The notes: generated by a model not told the origin, from the letters alone. A stretch of DNA of 64,000 bases from Legionella birminghamensis (GCF_900452515.1 NZ_UGNW01000001.1:2294001-2358000), one strand, 5' to 3'; positions 1 to 8,888 are shown, counted from the stretch's first letter. Program-made: numbers and translations.

Positions 1-1
1 C

Positions 2-289
2 ATGAGTTGTCATGCTTTTAACTTAATTTCAGACACAGATGTAAATAGATTTAAAAATATGTCTAGTAATAGCATTAAACCAGATCAATTCAATAAATTG
101 ATGGCATTTTGCGATAAGACTGATTCAAATATAGAATCATGTCTAGAGAAAATAAAAGCCAAGTCATCAGATAATAAATCAATGCAATCTAATGTGACTC
201 AAGGCCTGTGTTGTTGGAATGTATCAAATCAATATGGTGATTATCTGTACTACCAAGGAAAAGAGTATTGTATTCCTGCGTGTCACTAA
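2..289 (+). CDS. Partial hypothetical protein with cysteine-rich C-terminus
   Basis: An open frame of at least 95 codons reaches the left window edge, so the true start may lie outside. The visible part is polar and lysine/asparagine rich and ends in a cysteine cluster (CCW, YC, ACH). No family is recognised. It converges on the Shedu gene, and a good terminator hairpin follows its stop. It lies outside the ICE as defined by the tRNA-Thr att sites. Confidence 0.45.
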   Translation: MSCHAFNLISDTDVNRFKNMSSNSIKPDQFNKLMAFCDKTDSNIESCLEKIKAKSSDNKSMQSNVTQGLCCWNVSNQYGDYLYYQGKEYCIPACH

Positions 290-302
290 TATAAATATAA
301 AA

Positions 303-325
303 AAGGCGGCTAAAGTCGCCTTTCT
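303..325. terminator. Intrinsic terminator between convergent genes
   Basis: The stem AAAGGCG / CGCCTTT with an 8-base loop sits just after the stop of the first gene. It is followed by TCT and preceded by A-rich sequence, so it can work in both directions between the two convergent genes. Confidence 0.7.
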
Positions 326-403
326 ATTAAGATTTACTCCACGAGCGATGCTGGCTTTAGCTCGAAAACTAGTTTTTTCCCTTAATCATTTTGATCATTG
401 GGT

Positions 404-1507
404 TTAACATCCTTTAATTTCCTCCGTATGTTCTGCTATGTATTGCGCTCGATATAACAGTTCATCGAAAGTTATGATTTCAACATCACTTTGTCCTCTA
501 CGAAATAACTCAAAATTTTCTCGCTTTAAACGATTATTTAATTCATTAGTATTACCGATAACCAAAATTTTTCGTGGTTGAATTGTATAAATAGAGGCTT
601 CTTCTAACAAATCCCTATTTTTAGGTACTTGAGATCCTTGTTGCTCCCAAGTCCGACCATTCACTCTCAATTGAGAGACTCCTCCTATTAAATCTTCACT
701 AGGTAATACCACATCGTTTCTATATTCTTTTGATTCTAATAATTTAGTATTTGCTCTTTTAATTTCAACTAAAACAGTAAATTTTAGAGTCCCTTGGGTA
801 GCACTTAAAAAATCGCCTTTATTAGCTCCAACTCCTTCAATTACGACACCACCATAGTGAGGTTGATCTGTAACTGTCTTTAAAATCCTATAATTCAGAC
901 CATAACCAAATATCCAATTATTATTTTCAAAAAAGGATTGCCAATCATGCTCACTATGATCACAAGAAAGCATTATTTTAAATTGCTCTAAAGCTGTTAG
1001 GCGCTTTTGGTAAATATGCGCTAGACTGAGTTTAGTTGCTAAATCAGGAGAGTTTTCAACTAACCTTTCCCACACTTCTTCCGAATATCCCTGCTGAATA
1101 AGTGTTTCTATAATCTCAGCTCTTTTTGATTCAACTCGCACCAATTTACTATCATTATCAAATTTGAAGGAATGTTGACCAGAGGGGACACCATTTTCTT
1201 TGTGAATAGCATACAAATTGCAAAGATGCTTAAAGAGGGAAATTGTTTCATCACTACTTAAAATCAACTTACCTATGTCTTTAGCCTTATATTCAGATAA
1301 TTTTTCGGTAGGAATATCCTCAAACGTTCCTTTTTCAGCTTTTTGATGAATAATTTCAATTTTAACGCTTGCATCAGGTTGTTCTTTATTATCTACAATC
1401 GTTGGTCGAATTAATCGTCTTGTTGTTGAAGTTCTACCAAATTCAATATCCTCAATGATAGCTGAGGATGTCGAGGTAGATCTGTAACTATAAATAATCG
1501 TACTCAT
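404..1507 (-). CDS. sduA: Shedu family anti-phage nuclease (SduA, DUF4263)
   Basis: This 367-residue protein matches the Shedu/DUF4263 defence family by motif. WQSFFENNNWIFGYG (about 189-203) opens the C-terminal nuclease domain. GDFLSAT, then VLVEIKR, then GGVSQL supply the PD-(D/E)xK-type residues (D232, E248, K250, Q279). The strand-turn ILVIGNT and the ending DVEIITFDELLYRAQYI are typical of the family. The first 170 residues are variable, as is usual for Shedu sensor regions. The start is supported by GGCGAG five bases before the ATG. Shedu acts alone as a phage-defence nuclease. It lies just outside the ICE att remnant, so it belongs to the flank or to a neighbouring island. The family call is by eye. 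Confidence 0.85.
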   Translation of the reverse strand: MSTIIYSYRSTSTSSAIIEDIEFGRTSTTRRLIRPTIVDNKEQPDASVKIEIIHQKAEKGTFEDIPTEKLSEYKAKDIGKLILSSDETISLFKHLCNLYAIHKENGVPSGQHSFKFDNDSKLVRVESKRAEIIETLIQQGYSEEVWERLVENSPDLATKLSLAHIYQKRLTALEQFKIMLSCDHSEHDWQSFFENNNWIFGYGLNYRILKTVTDQPHYGGVVIEGVGANKGDFLSATQGTLKFTVLVEIKRANTKLLESKEYRNDVVLPSEDLIGGVSQLRVNGRTWEQQGSQVPKNRDLLEEASIYTIQPRKILVIGNTNELNNRLKRENFELFRRGQSDVEIITFDELLYRAQYIAEHTEEIKGC

Positions 1508-1615
1508 AATAACTCGCCAACCTTTTATAAACTATTTGAACATTTGGTTATTCGACACATATTCGACACGATTAAATTATTTAATTCAATTTTCTAATAA
1601 CCCATTGATTTTAAA

Positions 1616-1663
1616 ATGCCGCTGCGCGGAATCGAACCGCGGACCTATTGATTACGAATCAAT
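1616..1663 (-). repeat. attL: displaced 3' half of a tRNA-Thr gene
   Basis: Read on the minus strand, this holds the anticodon arm, a T-arm and the 3' acceptor strand of a tRNA-Thr, with no 5' half. The 20 bases CCTATTGATTACGAATCAAT (1644-1663) are identical to the intact tRNA-Thr at 55.1 kb. The rest differs at several positions, including paired changes in the T-stem. This is the expected product of integration into a tRNA 3' end and marks one end of the ICE. Confidence 0.88.
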
Positions 1664-1790
1664 ATCACATCGATTTCAAAGACTATCAAACGAATTCATA
1701 TTTTCCTCACATCCCTTTATATATATAGTAATTTATAAAATTCTGTAGCTCAATTAGTTTCATATGATATTATACCTATACAAAAATTTT

Positions 1791-1826
1791 GGTACCAAAA
1801 TTGGTACCAAATACACATAAGGTACC
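1791..1826. promoter_or_regulatory. GGTACC repeat cluster beside the integrase (putative arm-type sites)
   Basis: GGTACC occurs at 1791-1796, 1803-1808 and 1821-1826. The first two sit in the same context, GGTACCAA, exactly 12 bp apart. The same pair with the same spacing occurs at the other end of the element (55006-55023). Arm-type integrase or excisionase binding is inferred. The cluster also overlaps the expected integrase promoter and leader region. Confidence 0.6.
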
Positions 1827-2862
1827 AGGGATGAAATTCATAGACAGCTACATCAAAAACCTAAGACCAGAGGCTAACTGGTTCGAGAAGACTGAATCCA
1901 CAGGTCTTGGCATTCGTGTCATGCCTAGCGGCAATAAGTCATGGATTTACCGATTTACTATGAATGGTAAACGTCAAAAAATGACTTTGGGCAAATATCC
2001 AGGTATTAGTCTAAAGCAAGCAAGAGAACTTCAAAACAAAGCCCAAAATTTAAAAGAGCAAGGAATAAATCCTGTCGAATTTGAGCAACAGCAGAAACTT
2101 CGCGAAGAGAATACTGTAAAAAAACTAATGCTTGCCTGGTATGAGGGATATGCTGAAAAAAATCGTAAAAAACCTCTGCAAATTAAACAACAGATTGAGA
2201 TGGATATTATCCCTTTATTAGGCGATATGGAATTAGAAAAAATACAAGCTAGGGATATTACAAAAGCGCTAGATACTATTGTAAAACGTGGCGCCCCTAT
2301 TCAAGCTAATCGAGTGCTAAGCTCACTTAAGCAAGCATTTAATTATGCTGTCAGTCGAGGAACCCTACAACAAAATCCTGCAGCTAATATCCGTTCTCGT
2401 GATATTGGAGGATCTGAAAAACCACGAGAACGCTATTTAAGCCTTGATGAAATTAAAATACTCTGGGACTTCTTAGATAGCGATAAAAACAAAATATCAT
2501 TAAACATTAAAAACGCTCTTAAAATAATCTTACTCACAGGGGTAAGAACTGCTGAATTACGCCTTGCACGTTGGTCAGAGTTCGATTTTGACAAATCTAT
2601 ATGGACAATCCCAGCAGAAAACTCTAAAGGAGCAATTGTCGTTAAAATACATCTTAGCCATCACGTCAAAAAGCTATTGATCGAATTAAAAGAAACAAAT
2701 AGCTCCCCTTTTGTCTTACCCAGTTTAGATGATCAAATACCGTTATCAGATAACGCCATTCCACGTGCAGTCAAACGAATCCAAAAGCGTGTTGGAATCC
2801 CAGAATGGACACCGCATGATCTGAGAAGAACATTTGCCACTCAACTTGGCGAAACATTACAT

Positions 2863-4248
2863 GAGTTATAGTCGAAAGTGGTGTATGACAAAATAAATTA
2901 GGTGGCGTATTCTGTTGCTTGTTCTTGTCGGAACACAAATCAACAAAGGAGATACGCCATGAAGGATTGTAATCTAAAGCAGTCATCGACACCAGCGGTA
3001 GCCAAGGGCTTTGAAGACCCGTTAACGGAGGTGTTGAGACAAGGAGCAAAAGAGTTGATAAGGAAAGCGGTTGAGGCCGAACTATCAGAGATGCTCTCAG
3101 CGTACTCAGACGTGCGTTTACTGGATGGTCGTCCAGCAGTAGTCAGGAATGGTTATCTCCCCGCGAGACAGCTTCAGACGGGGATAGGAGAAGTAGAGGT
3201 TCAAGTCCCGAAGGTACGAGATCGTAGCGGTTCAGGTATTCATTTTAGCAGTCAGTTGTTGCCGCCCTACTTGAGACGGACGAAGAGCATGGAAGAACTC
3301 ATTCCTTGGCTGTATTTAAAAGGGTTATCAACAGGAGATTATACAGAAGCCTTATCCGCGTTAGTTGGCGAGAGTGCGCGCGGACTGTCAGCCAATACAG
3401 TGTCGCGATTAAAAGAAAAATGGCTTGATGAACACAAAGAGTGGCAACGCCAGGATTTAAGCGACAAACGCTATGTTTATTGGTGGGCTGATGGTATTTA
3501 CAGCAAGGTTCGCATGGATGACAAGGTGTGCCTTCTAGTCATCATTGGTGTTACTGAGAGCGGGGTAAAAGAGCTTGTAGCGGTTAATGATGGGTATCGA
3601 GAGTCCGCAGCGAGCTGGAGTGAGGTGCTTACTGACCTGCGCCAACGAGGCCTTCCAACGGCTCCGAAGTTAGCCGTGGGGGATGGGGCATTGGGATTCT
3701 GGAGTGCCCTTGGAGCCATTTACCCTGAAACACGGCAACAGCGGTGCTGGGTGCACAAAACAGCGAATGTATTAAACAAGCTACCCAAATCGATGCAGCC
3801 AAAGGTAAAGGCCGCTTTGCATGAGATTTGGATGGCATCGACCAAAGAAGAGGCCTATAAGGCGTTTGATAATACGGTGGAGCTTTACAGCGCTAAGTAC
3901 CCAAAAGCGATGGAGTGCCTGGCCAAGGACAAAGAGGAACTGTTGGCCTTCTACGATTTTCCGGCCGAACACTGGATTCACATACGGACAACCAATCCCA
4001 TTGAATCTGCCTTCGCTACAGTGCGTCTGAGGACTAATAAGTCCAGAAACTGTGGCTCCAGAGACACCACCCTGGCAATGGTCTTTAAGCTCATGGAAGT
4101 GGCTCAAAAACGATGGATTAAAATTAGAGGGTTTAACCTATTAACATTAGTTGTTAATAATGTGAAATTTGTAAACGGAGTGCAAGTTAATGAGCAGTCA
4201 AACAGAGTGGCCGCCTAATGGGCATACACCAGATTTGACAATAACTCT
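2863..4248 (+). mobile_element. IS256-family insertion sequence
   Basis: The element of about 1.39 kb is bounded by imperfect inverted repeats. The left end reads GAGTTATAGTCGAAAG; the right end, read inward, reads GAGTTATTGTCAAATC. Both are followed by TGGTGTATG. It is flanked by the duplicated target ACATTACATG (2854-2863 and 4249-4258, with 8-10 bp depending on where the ends are drawn). It sits inside the integrase gene. Clean ends and an intact transposase suggest a recent insertion. Confidence 0.88.
2959..4218 (+). CDS. IS256-family transposase
   Basis: This 419-residue DDE transposase of the mutator/IS256 family catalyses movement of its own element. Visible marks are YVYWWADGIYSKVR (first Asp), LAVGDGALGFW (second Asp), the CWVHKTANVLNKLPK segment, and RTTNPIESAFATVR (Glu). 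The usual length is about 400. The start at 2959 follows AAAGGAGAT; the longer frame from 2902 has no ribosome site. The open frame appears intact, so the copy may be active. Its base composition is richer in G+C than that of the integrase it interrupts. Confidence 0.93.
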   Translation: MKDCNLKQSSTPAVAKGFEDPLTEVLRQGAKELIRKAVEAELSEMLSAYSDVRLLDGRPAVVRNGYLPARQLQTGIGEVEVQVPKVRDRSGSGIHFSSQLLPPYLRRTKSMEELIPWLYLKGLSTGDYTEALSALVGESARGLSANTVSRLKEKWLDEHKEWQRQDLSDKRYVYWWADGIYSKVRMDDKVCLLVIIGVTESGVKELVAVNDGYRESAASWSEVLTDLRQRGLPTAPKLAVGDGALGFWSALGAIYPETRQQRCWVHKTANVLNKLPKSMQPKVKAALHEIWMASTKEEAYKAFDNTVELYSAKYPKAMECLAKDKEELLAFYDFPAEHWIHIRTTNPIESAFATVRLRTNKSRNCGSRDTTLAMVFKLMEVAQKRWIKIRGFNLLTLVVNNVKFVNGVQVNEQSNRVAA

Positions 4249-4610
4249 ACATTACATGCTGATCCAGTTGTCATTGAAAAGTGTTTAGGCCACAAAATGC
4301 CAAGAATCATGGCAACATATAATAAGAATGAAATGCTACCTCAACGGAAAGAGGTTCTAGAAAAATGGTCATTATTCATTCAAGATTTGCTTGTAATGCA
4401 AGCGGACCAATCTGTAGTCTTATCAACCCCCAGAAGCGAAGAGTGCATACTGATGTAAAACGTGGAGTTAAATGGGAGAAATTAAGAAACTGGTTCAATA
4501 ACCATTGCAGCTCAAACGCTCTCATTGTTACATCTTCAAGATTCAAGGCACTGGTTCACCATTTACAACCTTATCCAGCTTGAAGGTGAAGTATCAATTA
4601 GGTGAAAGAG

Positions 4611-6248
4611 ATGGACAAAAATAGCTCAGCAAGTATAATACCAACCCGAGAATATTGGAGATTTATTTTTATGTTAGAGTTTAGAAAGGCGGCTGCAGCT
4701 AATGATTTGTCCGAATTAAAAAGATTATGGGATGTCAAAGGTGAGGATTTTAATATTGATGAACCTGGCCCGCAATCTGGCAAAACTGCTGCTCATGTTG
4801 CAGCTGAAAGAGGACATTTTGAAACCATATATTGGTTGTTGGAAAAAGGTGCAAATTTTTATTGTAAAGATAATGAAGGAAAAACAGCTATCGATTACTT
4901 GCAACAAAAAGAATTGACCTCTTCCGACCCGGAACCTATGTTAAAGAGAAGTAGGCAATATTTTCTGTGTAATGCCCATTATAAAATCTGGTTGGCGCAC
5001 GATCCCGCAATTTTTATGCCTTATCTCTATCAGAATGATTTTAGAGAATATCGCGAAAAAAATCCTGCAGGCTTTCTGTCGCTGGTGTATGCTAAGTCTC
5101 TTTTAAATACTTCAGCTTTATTGGAATTATCAGAGTTTGCAGAAAAGAATCAAATTTCACTCATTTCATTTGAAAATGATCTCAAAACACTTATCGAGCA
5201 ATTTGGTACAGCGACAGATAAACGATGCTACCAATTAGCCTCGTATGAGCTTAGCAAATACTCTAATCAGAACGGTGGTAATTTAGCTGTTGTATCTGAT
5301 TTAATTCGGTGGAGTTCTGTTTTGCTTCGTATTGGTAGCTATGCCGATACAGATGTTGAAATTGGTCAGCACAAATGGACAGATTCAATTCCTATGGAAA
5401 AGTCTGTTGCGCTGAACTTAGGGTCTCTGATATATGATCCCAATCAGACGGTGCCATGGTTAAATGGCGATATTATTGCTGTATCTTCCCTATTCCCTCA
5501 ATCGCATCAGGAAGGGCCTTTCAAAATTACACTATCAAAAGCTGCCTGCTGCTTGATTCAAAATGTTCAATTATCCTTAATATCAAGTTGCGAATACAAT
5601 ATGGAGAAAAGGATAAGGGCACAGCAATCTGCTTTAAATACATTGTCAAATCTATCTTCTTATCTACAGGATTATTTCAAGGCTTGCGGTACAGAAAGCA
5701 AAATTATTCAAACTTTTTCCCCTAATGAAATCATTACAATTCAGACAAATGGATTAGAGTCATTTTATAATGAACAAAGAGCATCCATTATCGAAAGAAT
5801 GGCAAACTTGAAGAGAAGAGCTGTAGAAGAAGAGTTTGGTAGTCCAAAGAAGGCTCATAAATACAGTAGCGTATTGAAGGATGTAAAAAGTGATGAGCAT
5901 GAAAAGTTCTTAGTGAATTATATGCGAGCCATTCAAATGACAAATATCAAAGAAAGAGTCAAGCAACTTACGGGTATCTTCGTTTTTTCTACTCCTGTAT
6001 GGAGATGTATTGGAAATGACAATTGGAAAATGTACTCAATCTATTCTAATGAAGCGGTTAAATCCGCATTTCGCTCGAGGAATACAGTCCAATTCGATAC
6101 GCTTAACTCTGAAAATGAACGAGTTCTTAAAAAATCCAAATGTGCCGATCTAAGTTTTACCTTTTTTGGAATGGCGGATGTACTACGGCGCTCTGAAGCC
6201 TTGAAGGCGGAGCATCAGAAAGAGAAAGGTCCGGAAATAACGATGTAG
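4611..6248 (+). CDS. Ankyrin-repeat protein, candidate Dot/Icm effector
   Basis: This is a roughly 545-residue soluble protein with no signal peptide. Near the N-terminus it carries at least two ankyrin-like units: GKTAAHVAAERGHFETIYWLLEKGA and then DNEGKTAIDYL. The rest has no family I recognise, apart from a lysine/glutamate-rich stretch near 390-420. The C-terminal tail is charged (KAEHQKEKGPEITM), which fits a type IVB secretion signal in Legionella effectors. The start is chosen at 4611 because AGGTGAAAG precedes it; ATG 4671 is an alternative. It is the first ICE cargo gene after the broken integrase. The effector role is inferred from its architecture and likely host only. Confidence 0.6.
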   Translation: MDKNSSASIIPTREYWRFIFMLEFRKAAAANDLSELKRLWDVKGEDFNIDEPGPQSGKTAAHVAAERGHFETIYWLLEKGANFYCKDNEGKTAIDYLQQKELTSSDPEPMLKRSRQYFLCNAHYKIWLAHDPAIFMPYLYQNDFREYREKNPAGFLSLVYAKSLLNTSALLELSEFAEKNQISLISFENDLKTLIEQFGTATDKRCYQLASYELSKYSNQNGGNLAVVSDLIRWSSVLLRIGSYADTDVEIGQHKWTDSIPMEKSVALNLGSLIYDPNQTVPWLNGDIIAVSSLFPQSHQEGPFKITLSKAACCLIQNVQLSLISSCEYNMEKRIRAQQSALNTLSNLSSYLQDYFKACGTESKIIQTFSPNEIITIQTNGLESFYNEQRASIIERMANLKRRAVEEEFGSPKKAHKYSSVLKDVKSDEHEKFLVNYMRAIQMTNIKERVKQLTGIFVFSTPVWRCIGNDNWKMYSIYSNEAVKSAFRSRNTVQFDTLNSENERVLKKSKCADLSFTFFGMADVLRRSEALKAEHQKEKGPEITM

Positions 6249-6626
6249 ATAAAATACGCAATGAAAATGGGTGTGGCCAACGCCCATTTTAGCTGTATAT
6301 GTAAGATTTCTTTTTTAGTATAAAATCTCATCTAGTTAAACTAATAATAAGTAAGTCTGCTGAGCGAGTTCTGATTGTTCTTTTTAGCGGGAACAAAAAT
6401 CTGCAAAGAAAATTCGTTATTAGTGATTCTAGCCTAAAGCTTATATCCGCGCTAGAAAATAAGACAGGACTTAATACTGGAAGGTAATTGGACGCAAAAG
6501 AAAAAACTTTAACCAGGATTCAACTTACAGCATTCAAGGTATTTACATGAATTAGCATTTACACTACTACAATTTACACAATTGTCTAAAGCAGCCACTG
6601 GCCACTTCAGACAATGAAAATGAGGT
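6249..6626. other. Non-coding stretch with terminator hairpin
   Basis: The first part holds a hairpin (AAAATGGG / CCCATTTT, about 6264-6290) that can end the ankyrin gene and is followed by AGCTG rather than a long T run. Beyond that the sequence is AT-rich with short stops in all frames. No gene or RNA is recognised. Confidence 0.4.
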
Positions 6627-6824
6627 CTATCTGACATATTGGTTAATCCAATTATCAATCACTTCTTTATGCCAAGCTAAAGTTCTGCCATGTAATTTTA
6701 CTGGCTTGGGAAACTTTCCTTCACTCCACCAGCGCCGTAAGGTCAATCGGTCCTTGCCGATAATAACTTCGAGATCGTTGATAAATAATATTTGTTGTGT
6801 AAATACTTCATTAACTGCTTGCAT
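6627..6824 (-). CDS. alpA: AlpA-family regulator / excisionase-like protein
   Basis: This 65-residue winged-helix protein has the AlpA/MerR-like pattern ILFINDLEVIIGKDRLTLRRWWSEGKFPKPVKLHGRTLAWHKE. It includes the FPKP turn and the W-x-x-x-V-I-D-W-I ending. In P4-like islands AlpA proteins activate or assist the tRNA-targeting integrase in excision. It is transcribed from a divergent control region together with the next small gene. The integrase it would serve is disrupted here, so its job in excision may be lost. Confidence 0.82.
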   Translation of the reverse strand: MQAVNEVFTQQILFINDLEVIIGKDRLTLRRWWSEGKFPKPVKLHGRTLAWHKEVIDNWINQYVR

Positions 6825-6845
6825 TATTACTCTCCCAATTCCTTA

Positions 6846-7091
6846 TCATTTAAGCTGCAAACGCGCCTTCCATTCACCTTTGAACTCCATATCGATTACG
6901 ATAATAAATAGCTTTAGGAGATCCAATTCAACCTTTCTTTCCTTCGGCAAACGCTCGTGTTCATAAATTAACCGCAGATGAGCGACTGAACAGTTAGATA
7001 AATTGGCAATTCGTTGCAGGGAATAATTGGTAGAATCTAACAAATATTGAATAATGCCTTTATAAATGGTGACTTTTTGATCATGAAACAT
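6846..7091 (-). CDS. Small helix-turn-helix-like protein of unknown role
   Basis: This is an 81-residue protein. Residues about 20-50 (YSLQRIANLSNCSVAHLRLIYEHERLP) read as a helix-turn-helix in which LQRIANLSNCSVAHLRLI would be the recognition unit. It is followed by a hydrophobic helix LLKLFIIVI. It precedes alpA on the minus strand and is divergent from the regulator at 7.3 kb, as expected of an ICE or phage switch. I do not recognise a named family. The ATG at 7091 follows a purine-poor leader, so the start is uncertain. Confidence 0.65.
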   Translation of the reverse strand: MFHDQKVTIYKGIIQYLLDSTNYSLQRIANLSNCSVAHLRLIYEHERLPKERKVELDLLKLFIIVIDMEFKGEWKARLQLK

Positions 7092-7099
7092 ACAACATA

Positions 7100-7299
7100 C
7101 TCCTGTAAAACATAGTACCAGGGTCCAATTCGCACAAAAGTAACATTCGATATCACTTATCGAAACTTATATTAATACAATATTAATTTTATTATCAATA
7201 TGTAAATTCAAGAAATTTAAATTAATATACAATATGATATTGAATGATATCGTTTTATATGATAATTTTTTTACGATGTTATGGTTACAAGGATAATTT
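7100..7299. promoter_or_regulatory. Divergent control region of the ICE regulators
   Basis: The stretch is very AT-rich, with repeated AATATTAAT-type words and GATATC-centred near-palindromes (around 7149 and 7227). It separates the minus-strand alpA pair from the plus-strand helix-turn-helix gene. The GATATCA words resemble the TTGATATCAA box found before lvrA and the ribozyme leaders. An operator function is inferred from position and symmetry. Confidence 0.45.
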
Positions 7300-7791
7300 A
7301 TGAGTAAAGGACCCTATCAATCGTTCGCAAATCGATTAATCCATACTCTCAAAGACAAAGGACATACTGCTTCGCGATCGCCTAATGGGATCTGTATTAA
7401 GACCTTAGCAGAGTTCACTGGCGCATCTGAACAAATTTGCCGTCGTTATATACGAGGTGATGCTCTGCCAGATTATGAAAAAGTAAAACAACTGGCACAA
7501 CATCTTCAAATAAACCCAGGCTGGTTGCTCTTTGGTGAAGAAGAATATACTGAACCTAGGAAAAGCGAAATCGATGAAGCTCTACTTCATTACATCTTGA
7601 AGCAGAGTCATCACTTGTACCCTGTTTCTCATGGGAGTAATGACGATTATGCCGACTTTGTGTTAGGATTAATCAAAGAAGTACGTGCAATCGACACATC
7701 GGAAAATAATTTACTAAAAATCATTGACTTGGCTATTGGATCAATTTCTTCCTATGAGGAAAAAAGAAAACAGAAAAGTCATGCAGTTTAA
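7300..7791 (+). CDS. Cro/CI-like helix-turn-helix transcription regulator
   Basis: This is a 163-residue protein. Residues 1-80 form an XRE-type DNA-binding domain (KTLAEFTGASEQICRRYIRGDALPDYEKVKQLAQHLQINPGWLLFGE), a pattern typical of phage-repressor-like regulators. The C-terminal part is helical, with no peptidase motif. AAGGAT precedes the ATG. It overlaps the next gene and faces the alpA pair across a palindromic region, so it is a good candidate for the master regulator of the element (LvrR-like in Legionella ICEs). That identity is inferred from position, not shown. Confidence 0.8.
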   Translation: MSKGPYQSFANRLIHTLKDKGHTASRSPNGICIKTLAEFTGASEQICRRYIRGDALPDYEKVKQLAQHLQINPGWLLFGEEEYTEPRKSEIDEALLHYILKQSHHLYPVSHGSNDDYADFVLGLIKEVRAIDTSENNLLKIIDLAIGSISSYEEKRKQKSHAV

Positions 7792-8389
7792 GAAGTTTGT
7801 AAATATGGATGTAACAGCTGTTGAAGTAAATCTTCACCCAAAAGCCAAAGAATTTCTCTTTGAGCATTTCTTCACAATGCGTCAAGTATTCTCTAATGTG
7901 ATTGGGCTACTTGAAACAGACTATATATCTATTGCTCTTATCAACCTATCAGGCCAAATCTTTTTCCTCTCTTCTAAACCTTCTATAGAGCAAAATTTAA
8001 TTGAGAAACAGCTTTGGTTATTTGATGGCTGCTATCAACCAAGCTTCATTACCCAAGAGCAGCCAAAATTATGGAGTGAATTCTCTCATTTGGACTATAC
8101 AGAGGAAATTAAAAAGTACAGACAAATGGAGCCAGGATTCGTTACAGGCATTTCCATCCCCACTCAATATGAATCTTATAGAGCAATCTTTTCATTCGGG
8201 CTAAAACGGATAAATCCTCATATTCAAACGAAGAGCTCACTTCACTGTGAAAAACTGTTAGCCATGGGTAAGTTTGCATTAAAGCAGATGCAAGAATACC
8301 TGGTTTTTCCAGACAAACTTGCGAAGACCAAGCCCACCCTTACACTCATCATTAACAATCAGGAAACCTATGAACACACTACTGGATAA
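7781..8389 (+). CDS. Putative sensory-domain protein, no DNA-binding domain
   Basis: This protein of about 202 residues starts at an ATG that overlaps the stop of the preceding regulator (7781-7791); ATG 7805 is an alternative. The central part alternates strands and helices in a way reminiscent of GAF or autoinducer-binding domains (YISIALINLSGQIFFLSS, GFVTGISIPTQYES, AIFSFGLKRI). There is no helix-turn-helix. Translational coupling suggests that it works with the regulator, perhaps as a ligand-sensing partner. It also overlaps the start of the deformylase gene, so the genes form one transcript. The fold is a guess from the pattern. Confidence 0.5.
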   Translation: MQFKKFVNMDVTAVEVNLHPKAKEFLFEHFFTMRQVFSNVIGLLETDYISIALINLSGQIFFLSSKPSIEQNLIEKQLWLFDGCYQPSFITQEQPKLWSEFSHLDYTEEIKKYRQMEPGFVTGISIPTQYESYRAIFSFGLKRINPHIQTKSSLHCEKLLAMGKFALKQMQEYLVFPDKLAKTKPTLTLIINNQETYEHTTG

Positions 8390-8888
8390 AGAAGATCCTA
8401 TTTTAAGGCAAACAGCCGAAGCGATCGATATATCAGAGTTTGGAAGTAGCTGGCTTAAAGAATTAGCGCAAACACTGATTGATATCATGGCAGAAAAAGC
8501 TGCTGTTGGGGTTGCTGCACCGCAAATTGGAGTTAGTAAGCGCATTATCGTTTTTGGTACAAATTATACTAAGAGCAGAAAACCGGAATACCCTATTCCT
8601 GACACAGTGCTAATCAATCCATCGCTTAAAGTATTATCAGAGGAAATCCAAACAGGTTTTGAAGGTTGTCTGAATTGTGGTGAATTAATGGGTGAAGTAC
8701 CTCGCGCTATGGAAATCGAATATTCAGGTTTCGATATTGAGGGAAATGCACTTACTAAAAAAGCTACAGGTTTAGAAGCTCGAATCCTGCAGCATGAAAT
8801 TGATCATCTAAATGGATTTTTATTTGTAGACCGAATAAAAGACAAAGAATCACTAACAACCCGTTCGGCGCTGTTAAATAAAGGATAA
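8370..8888 (+). CDS. def: Peptide deformylase (accessory copy)
   Basis: This 172-residue enzyme removes the formyl group from the N-terminal methionine of new proteins. All three metal-site motifs are visible: GVAAPQIGV (GxGxAAPQ-type), EGCLN (EGCLS-type, with the cysteine ligand) and QHEIDHLNG (HExxH). AGGAAACCT precedes the ATG at 8370. It lies four bases before an MFS transporter and in one operon with a regulator. Since the chromosome must already have a deformylase, this ICE-borne copy is accessory. A less inhibitor-sensitive duplicate is one explanation. Confidence 0.9.
   Translation: MNTLLDKEDPILRQTAEAIDISEFGSSWLKELAQTLIDIMAEKAAVGVAAPQIGVSKRIIVFGTNYTKSRKPEYPIPDTVLINPSLKVLSEEIQTGFEGCLNCGELMGEVPRAMEIEYSGFDIEGNALTKKATGLEARILQHEIDHLNGFLFVDRIKDKESLTTRSALLNKG

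Larger units (their letters stand above)
1831..4458 (+). pseudogene. int: P4-type tyrosine integrase, split by an IS256-family element
   Basis: The 5' part (1831-2862) encodes MKFIDSYIKNL, a DUF4102 arm-binding domain (about 1-85), a core-binding domain, and a catalytic domain with TGVRTAELRLARW (Arg I) and TPHDLRRTFATQLG (HxxR). Reading then runs into the IS and stops. The 3' part (4258-4458) continues in frame after one copy of the target duplication: ADPVVIEKCLGHK, then MATYNKN with the nucleophilic tyrosine. Joined, the protein would be 410 residues, normal for P4-family integrases of tRNA-targeting islands. The upstream fragment lacks the LGHK motif and the tyrosine, so it cannot recombine DNA. 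The ATG at 1831 is preferred over the upstream ATG at 1789, which would place the GGTACC sites inside the gene. Confidence 0.92.

Noticed and set aside
2771-3049. Minus-strand open frame across the integrase/IS junction
   Set aside because: It is a shadow frame that spans a recent insertion and has no ribosome site or protein-like composition.
4365-4583. Open frame starting in the integrase 3' fragment
   Set aside because: It overlaps the true integrase frame out of phase and shows no family features.
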